Assembly: GCF_040807025.1 (NCBI RefSeq)
Contig: NC_090953.1
Span: 25,466,997-25,530,996 of the forward strand
DNA length: 64,000 nucleotides
Source: Struthio camelus
Lineage: Eukaryota; Chordata; Aves; Struthioniformes; Struthionidae
Direction: 5' to 3'
Shown here: positions 1 through 12,100 of the stretch, piece by piece
How the letters are laid out: each line of letters opens with the position of its first letter
Numbering within the stretch: position 1 is the stretch's first letter
Position numbers and translations under genes: made by a program
Notes under the pieces: generated by a model
Databases searched by the model: none
What the model saw: only the letters and a program-made list of their open reading frames with translations
Told to the model about the DNA's origin: nothing

Positions 1-3000
1 TCCTAGAAGTACCAGCTTACTTAACAACAAAAACAGAGCCTCAGGTATACCTACTCCATCCTCTTCTTTTCAGGCAAGAAGGGGAAAAACCTACTAGAGA
101 AGAGGTTACTTCTAGACTTCTAGCCATGTGCATCTTCAAGCAGTAATCCACATTAGGCAAACCTAGGTGCTTCAATGGCATGTAGCGCTTGATGAATGTA
201 GTTCACACCTACTGGTATCACAGATATCACAGATGAGCAAATGTCTTGTCGAGACCGCCAGCGCAGCTCGGGCTCTGGAGGAGCATCCTTGGATCACTGG
301 AAGCAACTCCACTTTTGTAGGTGTATAAAATAACTTAACAAAGATCCACCTCAACATCTGTTTTATCTGTGGACCACTCAGCAAGAAAAATAAAGCCTGG
401 AGGATGAGTTGCAGACAGGTTTAGATAGCTTGAGAAGACCTCTGATTTCGTTGATATACATATACACATACAAAATCCTTCTGCATTATCCAAATCACTA
501 AGTGCTTTTTTTCTGCTTTCAGAAAAGAAAGCAAGAATCAAGTTCAGAGCCCACAAATGCTTTTGAGGTGGGGGGGCAGGAATGCCTCGTTCTACAGGAA
601 AAATCCTCTGCAGATCCCACATGAACTTCAACAGACAGGACCAAAGAAAACTGAAGACCCCTTACAAGCAAGGGGTAAGGAGAAGATGTGTTACTTAAGC
701 TCAGCTTGAGCTGAATGGCAGCCCTGACCAACTGAAAGTACTGAGAGTCATATTCTGACTCCGCCATACACCAAAATGAACACAAGCACTCATCAGGTGC
801 TTCCCCGGTGTAAGAACAAATTCATGCCAAATGCCACCCAGAACCAATGAAACATAGGAAGAATAACGAAATGTGATTCAGCTGTAGGTTCTCTGCACTC
901 CACCTTGAAAGAGGAGGGCTCCAGGTCCCCAAACTCAAGAGGTCCTACGCTGGACTTGTGACTGCCTGATGGAAATAAGTTCCCTTTCCTCTGACCCCAC
1001 CAGTACCCAAGGTGCCTCAAAAGGCGTGGGACAAAAAAAGCAATCTCCTGGTTCCCTCAGATCAGAAGGACAACAAAGCTCTGCCGATGCTCATACAGGC
1101 CCTTAAAAAGAGCTTCAGGCACTTCCAGTCAGATTCTGAGGCAAAGATGTTAAATCCTAGCCTCTGAAATCAGATTAAGCAGAGATGTGTGATGGTGCTT
1201 GCTAACGGTCTGGAATAGCAGTGTACTCTGTATTTGGTGTTAAGCAGCACAACGTCCAGTATGTAACTGCAAAGATCAAAAGACTGCGACAAAGGGAAAA
1301 GAACAGACACTATGTCTGGTCAGCGTAAAACATCATGGTGATGCTGAATTCCTTTTCGTCTTGAGCCATCAGAGGCAAATGTTAAAGGTAGTCAGGCCAT
1401 TCACAGCACGGAGCCCTAAACACAGCATACGGGCTCTCAGTGTCCAGGAGGGCATAGCATCCCAAGAGCAGTATGTTCACCACCGCCAATCTGGATAAGG
1501 CGTTTTCCTCCACTACACAAAGCAACAAGCCCCTAGAAGAACATCGCTCCTGCGCTAAAAGAACAAAGGTATGAAGGTGCATCAAACACAAGTGCATTCC
1601 CTAAGGACACCACCGAAAGGAAGCTTTATGCAAGTATCTAATTCAATGCAAGGATTTGGACACCAAGCAGAGATATACACACTACAAATCAGGCAAGGTT
1701 AATCCCAAACTAGGTGTGCCCTGCAGGGATGAATACCAGAGATCAGTCAAAGCAAATTTGGCTGTAAGAGAGACTTTGTGCAGTAGCGTCCTACAGTAGG
1801 GCAATATTCAGCATCACAGATCCTGAAGCAGCTGCTCTTCACCACTGCACAACCTCATATGAGAGAAGGACTCAAAGAAAAACCTGCAAGAAGGGGTGTG
1901 ATTTTAAACAAGACAGCTAGAAGATGGGGGGAGGAGGGGGAAAGGTGTAGGCAGGTAAAAGTCAAAGCGCGTTGCAGCCTGTGAAGCTAAGCTTAAAAAA
2001 CTGGACAGGCAGCAAAGCCCACAGATCATGGCAGGGCAGACAACCCTGCCACATTCAGGCGACTGCATCCCACAGACTCAGGGTTGCCCAACGGGCTTCA
2101 CTTGGCCCCCGTTTCCCAGTTGCTCCTCACTGGAAACCCCTCAGAAGAGCTGCTTGATCAAATGGAAATACAGCGAAGGAAGGGATGTTTAGCCAGAAGA
2201 GCAGCATCTCTTAAAAAAATTCAGTAGTGCACATGCCAAAAGCAGAGACAAATACTGTAGGAAAAGGAAACAGAGGCAAACTAGACACTGTATGACTTAA
2301 AGCATGTGTCTTTTCTTTTTAATGCCTGAACTCCCCCCTCTCCTTACTTGAAGATACTGCCTTTTCAAGCAGCCACAGGACAAAGGAAGAGACCGTGCTG
2401 TCACTTCACAGACTTAGACATTAGACCTGACGTTTTTATATTTATTCATACACACACATACATATATACACACACTTTTTTCCGACTAAACTACTTTCAA
2501 AGAGAAACCTACATAAGACCCTTGTACAGAGGAAAATCTTTCCAAGTCTTTAATGTTCTGTGTTTATTGGAGTCATACCGCTGTCAAACAGACTTTAGGG
2601 AGGTGAGGAGCCTTGCAGCTATGTGAACATGTTAAAGAGCATAAGGTGGGGAAAGAGGAAATAAGCAATGTTCCTTGTTTGGGCCTACAAACGTGCTGCT
2701 GAAGTGTAGGCAAACAAATCCAAAAGCTGCTACCAAAAGGGGCAGCAGCTCTCAGCACACTCCTTGCCTGCCATCACCTGATCTCCCACTTCCTCCCCCA
2801 CCCACACTCTGTTTTTCTAGGGTATGTTTTTTACCGATTTAGCTCACCTAAGTTAAAAAAGAGAGTCTATAGTACCACGCAGGCAGGCAAAGATGAAGTT
2901 GACTAGAGATGTCTGTAGTCCATCTCTTCTCCAGGCTTTCGTTGCCTCCAGGAACAGTTTTTACAGACAGTAGAGCTTAATACTTAGGGCACTATTACAC

Positions 3001-4878
3001 TCTGAGCCCGAGACCTGCTTCAGCAATCTGTACATCCTTAGCATTATGAGATAACAACTCCATGAAGTCATCTCCGCAGCTATGCTGCAGTCCCAAAACG
3101 AGCTGTTCAAGGAAAAAAGAAAAGAAAACAAAACAAAAAAAATCCCAAACCACTATCCTATAGGTCAGCATCCTCACCACCTATAAAGAGTGACTTTTTC
3201 CTTTCTGCTGCCTCTGAAATTTAAGACTTCCGTTTTCAGAGCTCCCAACAGAGTATCCTTCCAAAACAATTCAGCTGTCCAAAAAGACTGATCCAGGTAG
3301 TCCACGCAATTGAAAGAAGTCAAGAATGACGTGCAGACAAAGCAACATACCTGCTGGAAAAGCAGGAAGGCCAGAACGCGCTTAGGAGCTCTGTGACAGT
3401 TTTGTGGAATAGTTCAGTCTCTTGCTTTTTTATAAAGCAAAGGCCACATCTGCAGTTCTGTTGGTAGCTTTGATGTTGCCTCCTCCCCAGTGCAAGGTAC
3501 AGCCTTGATTACTGGTTCCCAGTCATGCCCACAAGCAGCAGGATAGGCTATACCTACACAAATAATTATAAGCTCCATAAAACCCTGCACTTCCTCACCG
3601 GATAAATTATTCATAATAATCCCAAGACACAGTTAAGCAGTTGCATATGTTCACAGAAAGTAAATATTTGCACCTAGTTACTTCCTCAATATGGCAAGGA
3701 AGTAGCCCAAGTTACCAGCGTACAATGGAACACCAAGCAGATGCCACAGACAGTCCAGACAGCAAGTTACACAGCTTAAAAAAAGATTTTAACATTTGAA
3801 GGTTACATTGCTGGCATTTTTTTTGGTTGGTTAATTTTTTTTTTTTTTTTAAATGCAAGTTGACAATGGTTTAAGAACATTAATGTGTTGGAAGGGTATT
3901 TCAGCTTTTTCCACACTTATTAGCAAGCACCATCCTGTGGCTGTCATTTCTGTACCTGTGCTTCACATGATGCATCTTTTTATAAAGCCAGTTACACTAC
4001 CCGTCAAGACAAGGTACTACAATAGGTAGTGTTGCATCAGGAGATGCAGTGTCTCTAGGCTTGCATACCTCACATAAAACTGCTCAACATACCACTACAT
4101 GTCTGTGTTGCATGAAGAGTTTAAGAGACAGCGACAAATTCTCAGGTTTCTCATGAAAATAGTCTTGCCATAAGCTCTAGCTATTTCCTTTGCCTGTACC
4201 CATCCAGCTGACAGTGTTTGCTTTCGCATATCATCAAATTTGTGAAATTTCCTCCCTTTTTTTTAAGTAAACAGCAATTGTACAAATTTGAACTTGCAAA
4301 GGATCAGTCCAGTTAGGAGAAACATCATCATTCTTTCTTAGTCCACTCTGTTATCCTGAAGGTAGGTTCACAAACCAGGGTGGCAAACACGGGGCTGCTC
4401 TCCCAGACATCCTGCTGCCCTTTCACCAATCAAAGGGGAATGTCACCATTGAGAAAAATTTATATTTTCAAGAGACGCAGTGAGACGGTGTTAATGTCAG
4501 CAGTCCACACAATCCCTGCATAGCGACGGAAAACAACCCCCTCCATCTACACAAGCTTTCCAGCTGCAAGCAATAGCTAGAAAGAGATATCAAGCTTCTG
4601 CAGCATGCTTATTTTCACTAATACAGCCAGACGTATTCGGTGACACTTTTGTGCTGAGGTTGTTGCAGCGCCCAGCTCCAACTATACAAAGTTCCCGTTC
4701 ATGCCAACCTCTGGAGCAACTACTGATACTCCTCTATCTGCTTCACAGCTCTGTCCCACCACCCGACACTTATTTCTCAGATTAAAAAATAGCAGTCAGG
4801 AAATAATTGAATGCCTCAGCTACCTTCAGTGGATGCTTTCATTTGCCAAGACACCTTGCCATTTTAGCCACATCTGTT
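1..4878. other. Intronic stretch without recognised genes
   Basis: AT-rich non-coding DNA with only short chance ORFs. It contains a CA/TA-rich simple stretch near 2,449-2,476 and a T16 run at 3,835-3,850. I see no exon, RNA gene or dated transposon here. Confidence 0.5.
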
Positions 4879-4957
4879 ACAGAATCACAGAATCGTTTAG
4901 GTTGGAAGGGACCTCTGGAGATCATCTAGTCCAACCTCCCTGCTCAACCAGGGTCAC

Positions 4958-6894
4958 CTAGAGCAGATTGCCCAGGATCACATCCAGACGGGTTTTGAAT
5001 ATCTCCAGCGAAGGAGACTCCACCACCTCTCTGGGCAACCTGTTCCAATGCTCTGTCACCCTCACAGCGAAGAAGTTTTTTCTCAGGTTCAGATGGAACT
5101 TCCTGTGGTTCAGTTTCTGCCCACTGCCTCTTGTCCTGTTGCTGGGCACCACGGAGAAGAGGCTGGCCTCATCCTCTTGACACTCCCCCTGCAGATACTT
5201 GTACACGTTGATGAGATTCCCTCTCAATCTTCTCTTCTCCAGGCTGAACAGGCCCAGCTCTTGCAGTCTTTCTTCAGAGGAGAGGTGCTCCAGCCCTCTA
5301 ATCATCTTGGTAGCCCTCCGCTGGACTCTCTCCAGGAGTGCCACGTCTCTCTTGTACTGGGGAGCCCAGAACTGGACACAGTGCTCCAGGTGAGGCCTCC
5401 CCAGGCCTGAGGAGAGGGCAGGATCACCTCCCTCCACCTGCTGGCAACACTCTGCCTCATGCACCCCAGGAGACCATTGGCCTTCTTGGCCACAAGGGCA
5501 CACTGCTGCCTCATGCTTAACTTGTTGTCCACCAGCACTCCCAGGTCCTTCTCGGCAGAGCTACTTTGCAGCAGGTCAACCCCCAGCCTGTCCTGGTGCA
5601 TGGGATTATTCCTGCCTAGGTGCAGGACCCTGCACTTGCCTTTGTTGAACTTCAGGAGGTTCCTCTCCGCCCACCTCTTCAGCCTGGCCAGGTCCCTCTG
5701 AATGGCAGCACAGTCTTCTGGGGTGTTAGCCTCTCCCCCCAGTTTAGTATCATCAGCAAACTTGCTGAGGGTGCACTCTGTCCCTTCCTCCAGGTCATTG
5801 AGGAATATATTGAACAAGACTGGACCCAGGACTGACCCCTGGGGGACACCACTAGCCACAGGCCTCCAACTTGACTCTGTGCCATTCACCACAACCCTCT
5901 GAGCTCGGCCATCCAGCCAGTTCTCAAGCCACCTCACCGTCCACTCATCCAACCCACACTTCCTGAGCTTACCTAGGAGGATGTGATGGGAGACAGTGTC
6001 AAAAGCCTTGCTGAAGTCCAGGTAGACAACATCCACTGCTCTCCCCTCATCTACCCAGCCAGTCATTCCACCAGAGAAGGCTCTCAGAGGGGTCAAGCAT
6101 GATTTCCCTTTGGGGAATCCATGCTGACTACTCCTGATCACCTTCTTGTCCTCCACATGCTTAGTGAGGACCTCCAGGAGGAGCTGTTCCATCCCCTTTC
6201 CAGGGATGGAGGGGAGGCTGACAGGCCTGGAGTCCCCTGGCTCCTCCTTCTTGCCCTTTTGGAAGACTGGCATGACATTGGCTTTCTTCCAGTCCTCAGG
6301 CACCTCTCCTGATCTCCAGGACCTTGCCAAGATGATGGAGAGTGGCCTAGCGATAACATCCGCCAGCTGCCTCAGCACTCGTGGGTGCATCCCATCAGGG
6401 CCCATGGATTTATGGAGGTCAAGTCTGGACAAAAGATCTCTAACCTGATCCTCCTCCACCAAGGGAGAGTCTTCCTTTCTCCAGACTTCCTCCCTGGTCT
6501 CCAAGGTCTGCAATTCCTCAGGACTGGCCTTAGCAGTGAAGACTGAAACAAAGGCAGCATTCAATAACTCTGCCTTCTCTGTATCCTTCATCACCAGGGC
6601 ACCCGCCCCATTCAGCAGCGGGCCCACGTTTTCCCTAGTCTTCCTTTTGCTAGTGATGTATTTGAAGAAGGCCTTCTTGTTGTCCTTGACATCCCTTGCC
6701 AGATTTAATTCCAGCTGGGCCTTAGCCTTCCTTGTCGCATCCCTGCGCACTCTGACAACGTCCCTGTATTCCTCCCAAGTGGCCTGTCCCCTTTTCCACA
6801 TTCTGTACACTTCCTTCTTCTGCTGGAGCTTTGCCAGGAGTTCCTTGCTCATCCATGCCGGTCTCCTGCCCACTTTGCTGGACTTCCTACTCAA
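4958..6894 (-). pseudogene. CR1 ORF2, 3' part: reverse transcriptase and C-terminal region (frameshifted)
   Basis: The reverse transcriptase part of ORF2, open from 6,894 in a frame shifted from the endonuclease. Motifs appear in order: LHKSMGPDG (about residues 160-168), YLDFSKAFD (Asp293), [11 protein letters not shown] (about 348-358) and FADD (Asp381, Asp382). These are the catalytic signatures of non-LTR reverse transcriptases. Near 5,416-5,418 the plus strand has three G where the copies at 25,849 and 57,453 have four bases of the same run; this one-base loss moves the carboxyl-terminal 150 or so residues to a third frame, which runs to the stop at 4,958. Two indels thus inactivate an otherwise well-kept gene. 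Confidence 0.92.
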
Positions 6895-7891
6895 GAGGGA
6901 TGCACCCGTCTTGAGCCTGGAGGAAACGATGCTTGAATATTAACCGGCTCTCCTGGACCCCTCTTCCTGCTAGGGCCCTACCCCATGAGATTCCCCTGAG
7001 GAGGTCCCTGAAGAGGCCAAAGTCAGCTCTCCTCAAGTCCAGCATTGCAATCCTACTCATTGCCCTGCTCCCTCCTCGTAGGATCCTCAACTCCACCATC
7101 TCATGGTCACTGCAGCCAAGGCTGCCCCCAACCTTCACCTCTCCAACTAGACCTTCTTTGTTCATTAGCACAAGGTCTAGCATTGCACCTCTCCTCGTTG
7201 GTGTCTCCACCACCTGGGTCAAGAAATTATCATCAATCCTCTGCAGGAACCTCCTCGACTGTTTGTGCCTAGCTGTGCTGCCTTCCCAGCAGACATCAGG
7301 GTGGTTGAAGTCTCCCGGGAGAACCAGGGCCTGTGATCGTGAGGCTACTTCCAGCTGTCGGTAGAAGGCCTCATCTATGGCTTCCTCCTGGTCAGGTGGC
7401 CTGTAGTAAACCCCCACAACAGTGTCACCCATGTTACCCTGCCCTTTAATCCTTACCCATAGGCTCTCAACTTGCTCTTCATCCACCCCGAGGCAGAGCT
7501 CCAGACATTCTGGTTGCTCCCTCACATAAAGAGCAACTCCACCACCTCGCCTTCCTGGCCTGTCTTTCCTAAAAAGCACATAGCCATCCAGGACAGCATC
7601 CCAGTCATGTGAACTATCCCACCATGTCTCTGTCACTGCAATGAGATCATGGCCCTGCGACCGCACACAGATCTCTAACTCTTCCTGCTGATTCCCCATG
7701 CTGCGCGCATTGGTGTACAGGCATTTCAGAGAGCCAGTCAAGCATGCAAGCTTCCCAGGAGAGGTGCAAGAGGAGCCTCCATAGCCATGTTCCATGCTGT
7801 CTCCCCTGGCTGCATGCACCCGCTGGAGGCATCCTGACTTGAGCGGTGTTTTACTGACTCCCCTGCCACTATACCACTCCCCTTCCCCCAT
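6887..7891 (-). pseudogene. CR1 ORF2, 5' part: APE-type endonuclease (frameshifted at its end)
   Basis: The first part of CR1 ORF2, open for 334 residues from an ATG five bases after the ORF1 stop. It encodes the apurinic-like endonuclease that nicks target DNA to prime reverse transcription. The family's catalytic signatures are all visible: TNARS (Asn61), TETWW (Glu88), VYYRPP (Tyr162/163), GDFNH (Asp194, Asn196), LDL (Asp239) and SDH (Asp262, His263). The frame ends at a stop at 6,887; the following RT domain continues at once in another frame (from about 6,894), so a single-base indel near 6,890 separates the two. Apart from this break the domain looks undamaged. Confidence 0.9.
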
Positions 7892-7896
7892 CTTGC

Positions 7897-8967
7897 CTAG
7901 TTTAAAGCCCTCCTTACCAGGCTGGCCAATCTGTTGGCAAAGACACGCGTGCCCCGCTTGGTAAGGTGGATCCCATTGCTCCCCATCAGCTGTTGATCTT
8001 CAAACAGGGTCCCACGGTCATAGAAACCAAAGCCCTGTTGCCAACACCAGCGGCGCAGCCAGCTGTTAACTTGGAAAACTCGCCTACTCCTCCTCCTGTC
8101 CTTTCTCCTCACAGGCAAGATTGAGGAGAAAACAACCTGGGCTCCCAGACCCTTCACCACCATTCCCAGAGCTCTGAAGTCCCGTTTGATGGTTTCCAGT
8201 TTGCCTTTCGTGTCATTAGCACCCACATGGAAGATCAGCAGAAGGTAGTAGTCCGACGCGTGGACAAGCCTTGGCAGTCTTTCCACGACATCTCTTATTC
8301 GAGCCCCTGGCAGGCAGCAAACCTCTCTGGACAAGAGATCAGGTCGACAGAGAGGTGCCTCTGTCCCCTGCAGCATGGAGCCACCCACAACAATCACCCG
8401 CCGCTTCTTCCGGGGGTTCCTGCACAGCACAGGGTCTGCCAGGCCAGTTGCCTCCCTCAGAGCCATGCCCAGCTCCTCCTCAGCTTGGAGGGTGCTAAAC
8501 TTGTTCTTCAAGGGTAACTCTTGAGGAGGAGCAAGAGCCTTTCTCCTTCTACGAGAGGTCACCAGCTTCCAGCCCTCTTCAACAGCGTTATGATGCACCT
8601 TTACACACGGTGCTGAGCCCTCTGACACCTCCGCTGCAGTGGGGGCAGGGGACTCCCGGAGCTGAACAGTCTCCGAGAATGCCCTGTCAATCTCCCGCTC
8701 ATCCTCTCGGATGCTACGCAGCCTACTAACCTCCTCCTGTAACTCCTTTATCTGGTGACGCAACTGGTCAACCACAGCACACCTCACGCAGGAGAGCTGA
8801 CTGTCAGCCCAGGCCCCACGGAGAGGCCCCAGGCACTCCCTGCAGCCTGACACCTGCAGAGCTGCATCTGCTGTCTGAGGGTCTGTCTGGGTTGAAGCCT
8901 CAGACACAGCCGATGCAGCACCTCCAGCAGCCACTGGGGAACGTGCTCTGCGGCGTGTCATGACCAT
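7897..8967 (-). CDS. CR1 ORF1 protein with zinc-finger-like and SGNH esterase domains
   Basis: An open 356-residue frame, the ORF1 of the CR1 element. ORF1 proteins of CR1 elements are reported to have a PHD-like zinc finger and an esterase domain; they are thought to bind RNA and assist retrotransposition. Here two CxxC pairs (C42/C45 and C60/C63) could bind zinc, and a charged heptad-like stretch at residues 66-95 could form a coiled coil. An SGNH/GDSL hydrolase region covers about residues 190-356, with block I GGS (Ser197), block III GAND (Asn251) and a final NGIH (His334). The usual catalytic DxxH motif reads NxxH here, so the Asp is replaced by Asn331. The ATG at 8,967 is the first in frame near the element's 5' end. 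The frame is intact, but expression is unproven. Confidence 0.88.
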   Translation of the reverse strand: MVMTRRRARSPVAAGGAASAVSEASTQTDPQTADAALQVSGCRECLGPLRGAWADSQLSCVRCAVVDQLRHQIKELQEEVSRLRSIREDEREIDRAFSETVQLRESPAPTAAEVSEGSAPCVKVHHNAVEEGWKLVTSRRRRKALAPPQELPLKNKFSTLQAEEELGMALREATGLADPVLCRNPRKKRRVIVVGGSMLQGTEAPLCRPDLLSREVCCLPGARIRDVVERLPRLVHASDYYLLLIFHVGANDTKGKLETIKRDFRALGMVVKGLGAQVVFSSILPVRRKDRRRSRRVFQVNSWLRRWCWQQGFGFYDRGTLFEDQQLMGSNGIHLTKRGTRVFANRLASLVRRALN

Positions 8968-9054
8968 GCCCCGGGGAAGGACACACCACTGTGCAAAATG
9001 GAGAGGTGCCTTCTTTGCCTGCTGCGCAAACTGCTGCCTCTGTTGGCTGCGCTC

Positions 9055-9100
9055 TCAAATTTAAATTCCTAAATTGTTCAAATTTAAATTCCTAAATTGC
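9055..9100. repeat. Two-copy 23-bp tandem repeat at the CR1 5' junction
   Basis: Two adjacent 23-bp units (9,055-9,077 and 9,078-9,100), AT-rich, differing only at the last base. They abut the 5' end of the CR1 element, where GC-rich element sequence changes to AT-rich flank. A duplication made during insertion is possible; an older tandem repeat in the target is the alternative. Confidence 0.85.
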
Positions 9101-12100
9101 AGAAGAGAATCATCACTGAAGTTATTAAACACCAAAAACAACCACGCCAGGTTACCACTGGGTATCTATAACTCCCTTGAGCCTGAACAAGCATTGTCTT
9201 GCATCAGAACTGACAATACTGGATGCCCACCCACAGTATATTTGGTGTCGAGCAACAAGCAGCGCTGACACAAGCATTCAAGCTCTCATGCATTTGATAT
9301 AACAATATCAGGTTAAGACAACAACACTTGTGCTGGATGTCTTAAAAGCAGCTCTTGATACAAACAGAATTTAGGAGAAGGAAGACAGGTTACTTCTGGA
9401 AGTATTATTAGAAAAGTGAGCATCTTTTCATATAGACTGAAGGACCTGGTGCAACCACTGTGCATGGCTTTATTAAAAGGACATTATATAAAAAGAGAGA
9501 TAACCAAGGTCTTTCAGTCTCTTGCAAAAACCTTTCATTAGTGCTCAGCCAGCTCAAAGCATGGCATCTCCTCCAGCTTTTCTCACATCACTCCAGCCTA
9601 TTATGTGGCTCCGATGCCTTTAATTTGGGATTCACGTTCCTGCAATTATGCACAAAGTACAGCTCTTTTTGTGAAAAGCTCTAATTACATGTTTGCCCAT
9701 TTTGTTTCCAATGATTAATTTATATCTGAGTAGAAAAATGGGTGAGATGACTCCCCAAGAGATAAAGTTAAAGAAGCCCAAGGTTCTGTATGCTAATATG
9801 GGAAATAAGCTCAAAATATTTTTCAGTTTTGGAGACAGGTAATTTTACAAGTCAACTTGTCCTAGTTGTCTTCTTACCCTGCCATTCAGGACTTTGCACA
9901 GTTCACGGCCTGGCTCTTCTGTTTGCTGTAAACTTGAAATATGCCTATGTAAAGCAGATATCATGCCAAAACAAACAAATCTTCCACCCGCTTATGGTCC
10001 TGCAATCTATTAGGAAGGAAAGGCAAGGCACATAGCATTAAAACTATAAATTCCAACAAGTATGAACGAGAGTAAGTTAAGTCCTACACAGTTAGCAAAA
10101 AGACTAACACTGTGTGCTCCGTTTCCTGAAGGAACTGGGCTTCTGCGTTGGCCTTACATGCCAGTATCCCCATTTTGCAAGCCTCCAAACCCATTCATGT
10201 GGTTCAATCCCATCTGACAAAGATTTCAGAGATGTTACATTTCTATCGGCTTTATCAAAAAGCTGGAGGAAAGGTACCCTCATACCCTCACTGAAGAAAA
10301 TAATGAGGTGCAAGCTCAACTATGTAATGAAACACAAAGAAACCCACATGGGAGAGGAGCATCACTCATCCCTATCCACAAGAAAAGCTTCAGAGCTTGT
10401 CTCTTATTAGATACTGAATTACACAGTCATCGAAATGATGTTTAATAATTTCCCATTCTCAAAGTGATTTAGTTCTGTAACGCTATCAGCATTCAAAAAA
10501 TTTTGAGGCAAAGAACAGGTATGCGCGTCTCAGCTAAACACCACTTTTCCCCCCATGATGTCCTAATGGGCGCACCTTTCCTCCAAGAGCATGCAGTACA
10601 AGCTAGCTTTGCTGTTTTTCACATATTAAAATAAACACCACCAGTAGCCACATAAGGTTACTTGTTACATAACAAGTGAGAGCGAGCATTAGGCAGGTAT
10701 TTTAAACTGAAGTTGGCTAGTAAGCACATAAAAGAAAGTTTAAAGCATGGAAACAGATGAAACGATGTGGAGGGGTGAGGGGAGGGGGGGGGAAAAAAAA
10801 AAAAAAAAAAAAGAGATCGCCTGTCCCCAGAGAAGCTTTAGGTGGATATTCCTAGCCTGGATCCCCAGCCTGCCCTGTTGCTTTGGAAAACTTCAGGGTG
10901 AAAGTTTGAGGAAATACTCCCTAAATTTTAGGATCAGGTTACTTACTACTCATAACAGAGTGACCACGATTATATCCTCAGGGAAACCTGCAGAATATTT
11001 TGATGGTCAAAGCAGAACAACTATCCCATGCAAGGCTGTGCTCAGAAAGGTCACGTGATCCTTTGATGCCCAAACAGTAGTACCCACAAACACAAGGAAA
11101 TTTCAAGCGTGCATAGGAAGAGCTCTGTGCTGCTGTATTCCCCGTTCTCTACTGGCTTCAGAACGGTGACACTGTAGGGAGAAGCATAAGGATTACTCAA
11201 GAATCGGAGCAAGGTCCTGTGATAAGATTAAGGTAACTCGTTTGAGTTCGGTGTAAAGAGATGAGAAGACACTTTATGGCTCCCCCCAGATTAGTAATGG
11301 GGAGAAACTGAAGCCAACATACCCAGCAGAGAAAGAAAAAATTAGAAAGGTGCAGCTACCAGAGGAAGCCACTGGTTCCCTCGGAGTCACAGAATAAAAC
11401 TGATATATTTTTGGAAAGCATTTTGACTATAAAGCAAGTCTGGCTTAGAACAGCAGGTTGACTTTTAAGCTGGAAATCAGACTAGATGATCCCAAGTTGC
11501 TTCCGTTTTCACACCATGGCAGTATCTGCCTCCAGGATTTTCTTGCCAGTTTGATATTTTGCTGCTCAAAGCTCCACCTTGAGAAGTCATGAACGCCAGC
11601 CTTATAACAATTTGCAATCGTTCCAGCTTCCCATGCTGCTATGAACGAGAAACTATAAAGGCTCTAGAGAGCTATTTGTTCCAACCTTTAACTCTCACTG
11701 AGTCTAGATGAAAGCATAGTTTATCTTTCAGCATTAAGAGGAGATGCACAACAGGTATTTAAAGAGTTTTATAACCAAGCAAAGCACACGCAGATAACAA
11801 TATTACTTTGCCCTGCAACATATGGCCTTTGACTAGTTATGACTGTCAGATTTCTTCACATAGAGCTTTATAAGCAGCAACTTTGCTGAACACGTGACAG
11901 AGATAACACCTTATTCCAGCCTATTAGTTCTAAGATCACGATCTAAAACACTAAAACGTATTCCTTTTCTTTCCCCTCCCATCACGGAAAAACATTAGTG
12001 AAACGACCCTTCAGACTGCCACGGATCTACTGTGCTATTTTGAGCTGGGGACAAGATGGAAGTTGTAAGTCCTCCACGAAGAAAGAAAAAAAAAAAATTA

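Larger units (their letters stand above)
4879..9055 (-). mobile_element. Near full-length CR1 LINE retrotransposon
   Basis: A chicken-repeat-1 type non-LTR retrotransposon lying on the minus strand. Its 3' end at 4,879 shows the CR1 terminal ATTCTGTG octamers (seen on the plus strand as repeated CACAGAAT), followed by the familiar avian CR1 tail. Reading leftward from about 9,055 come a short 5' leader, ORF1 (8,967-7,897), a 5-nt gap, then ORF2 (from 7,891) with endonuclease, reverse transcriptase and a carboxyl-terminal region ending at 4,958. At about 4.18 kb it is close to the length known for full avian CR1 copies (about 4.5 kb), so part of the 5' leader may be missing. Two single-base frameshifts break ORF2. 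Close resemblance to other copies here suggests a fairly recent insertion. Confidence 0.96.

Noticed and set aside
4958-5835. Plus-strand ORFs across the CR1 element, repeated in the other copies
   Set aside because: They are antisense shadows of CR1 ORF2 and recur in each copy only because the element does.
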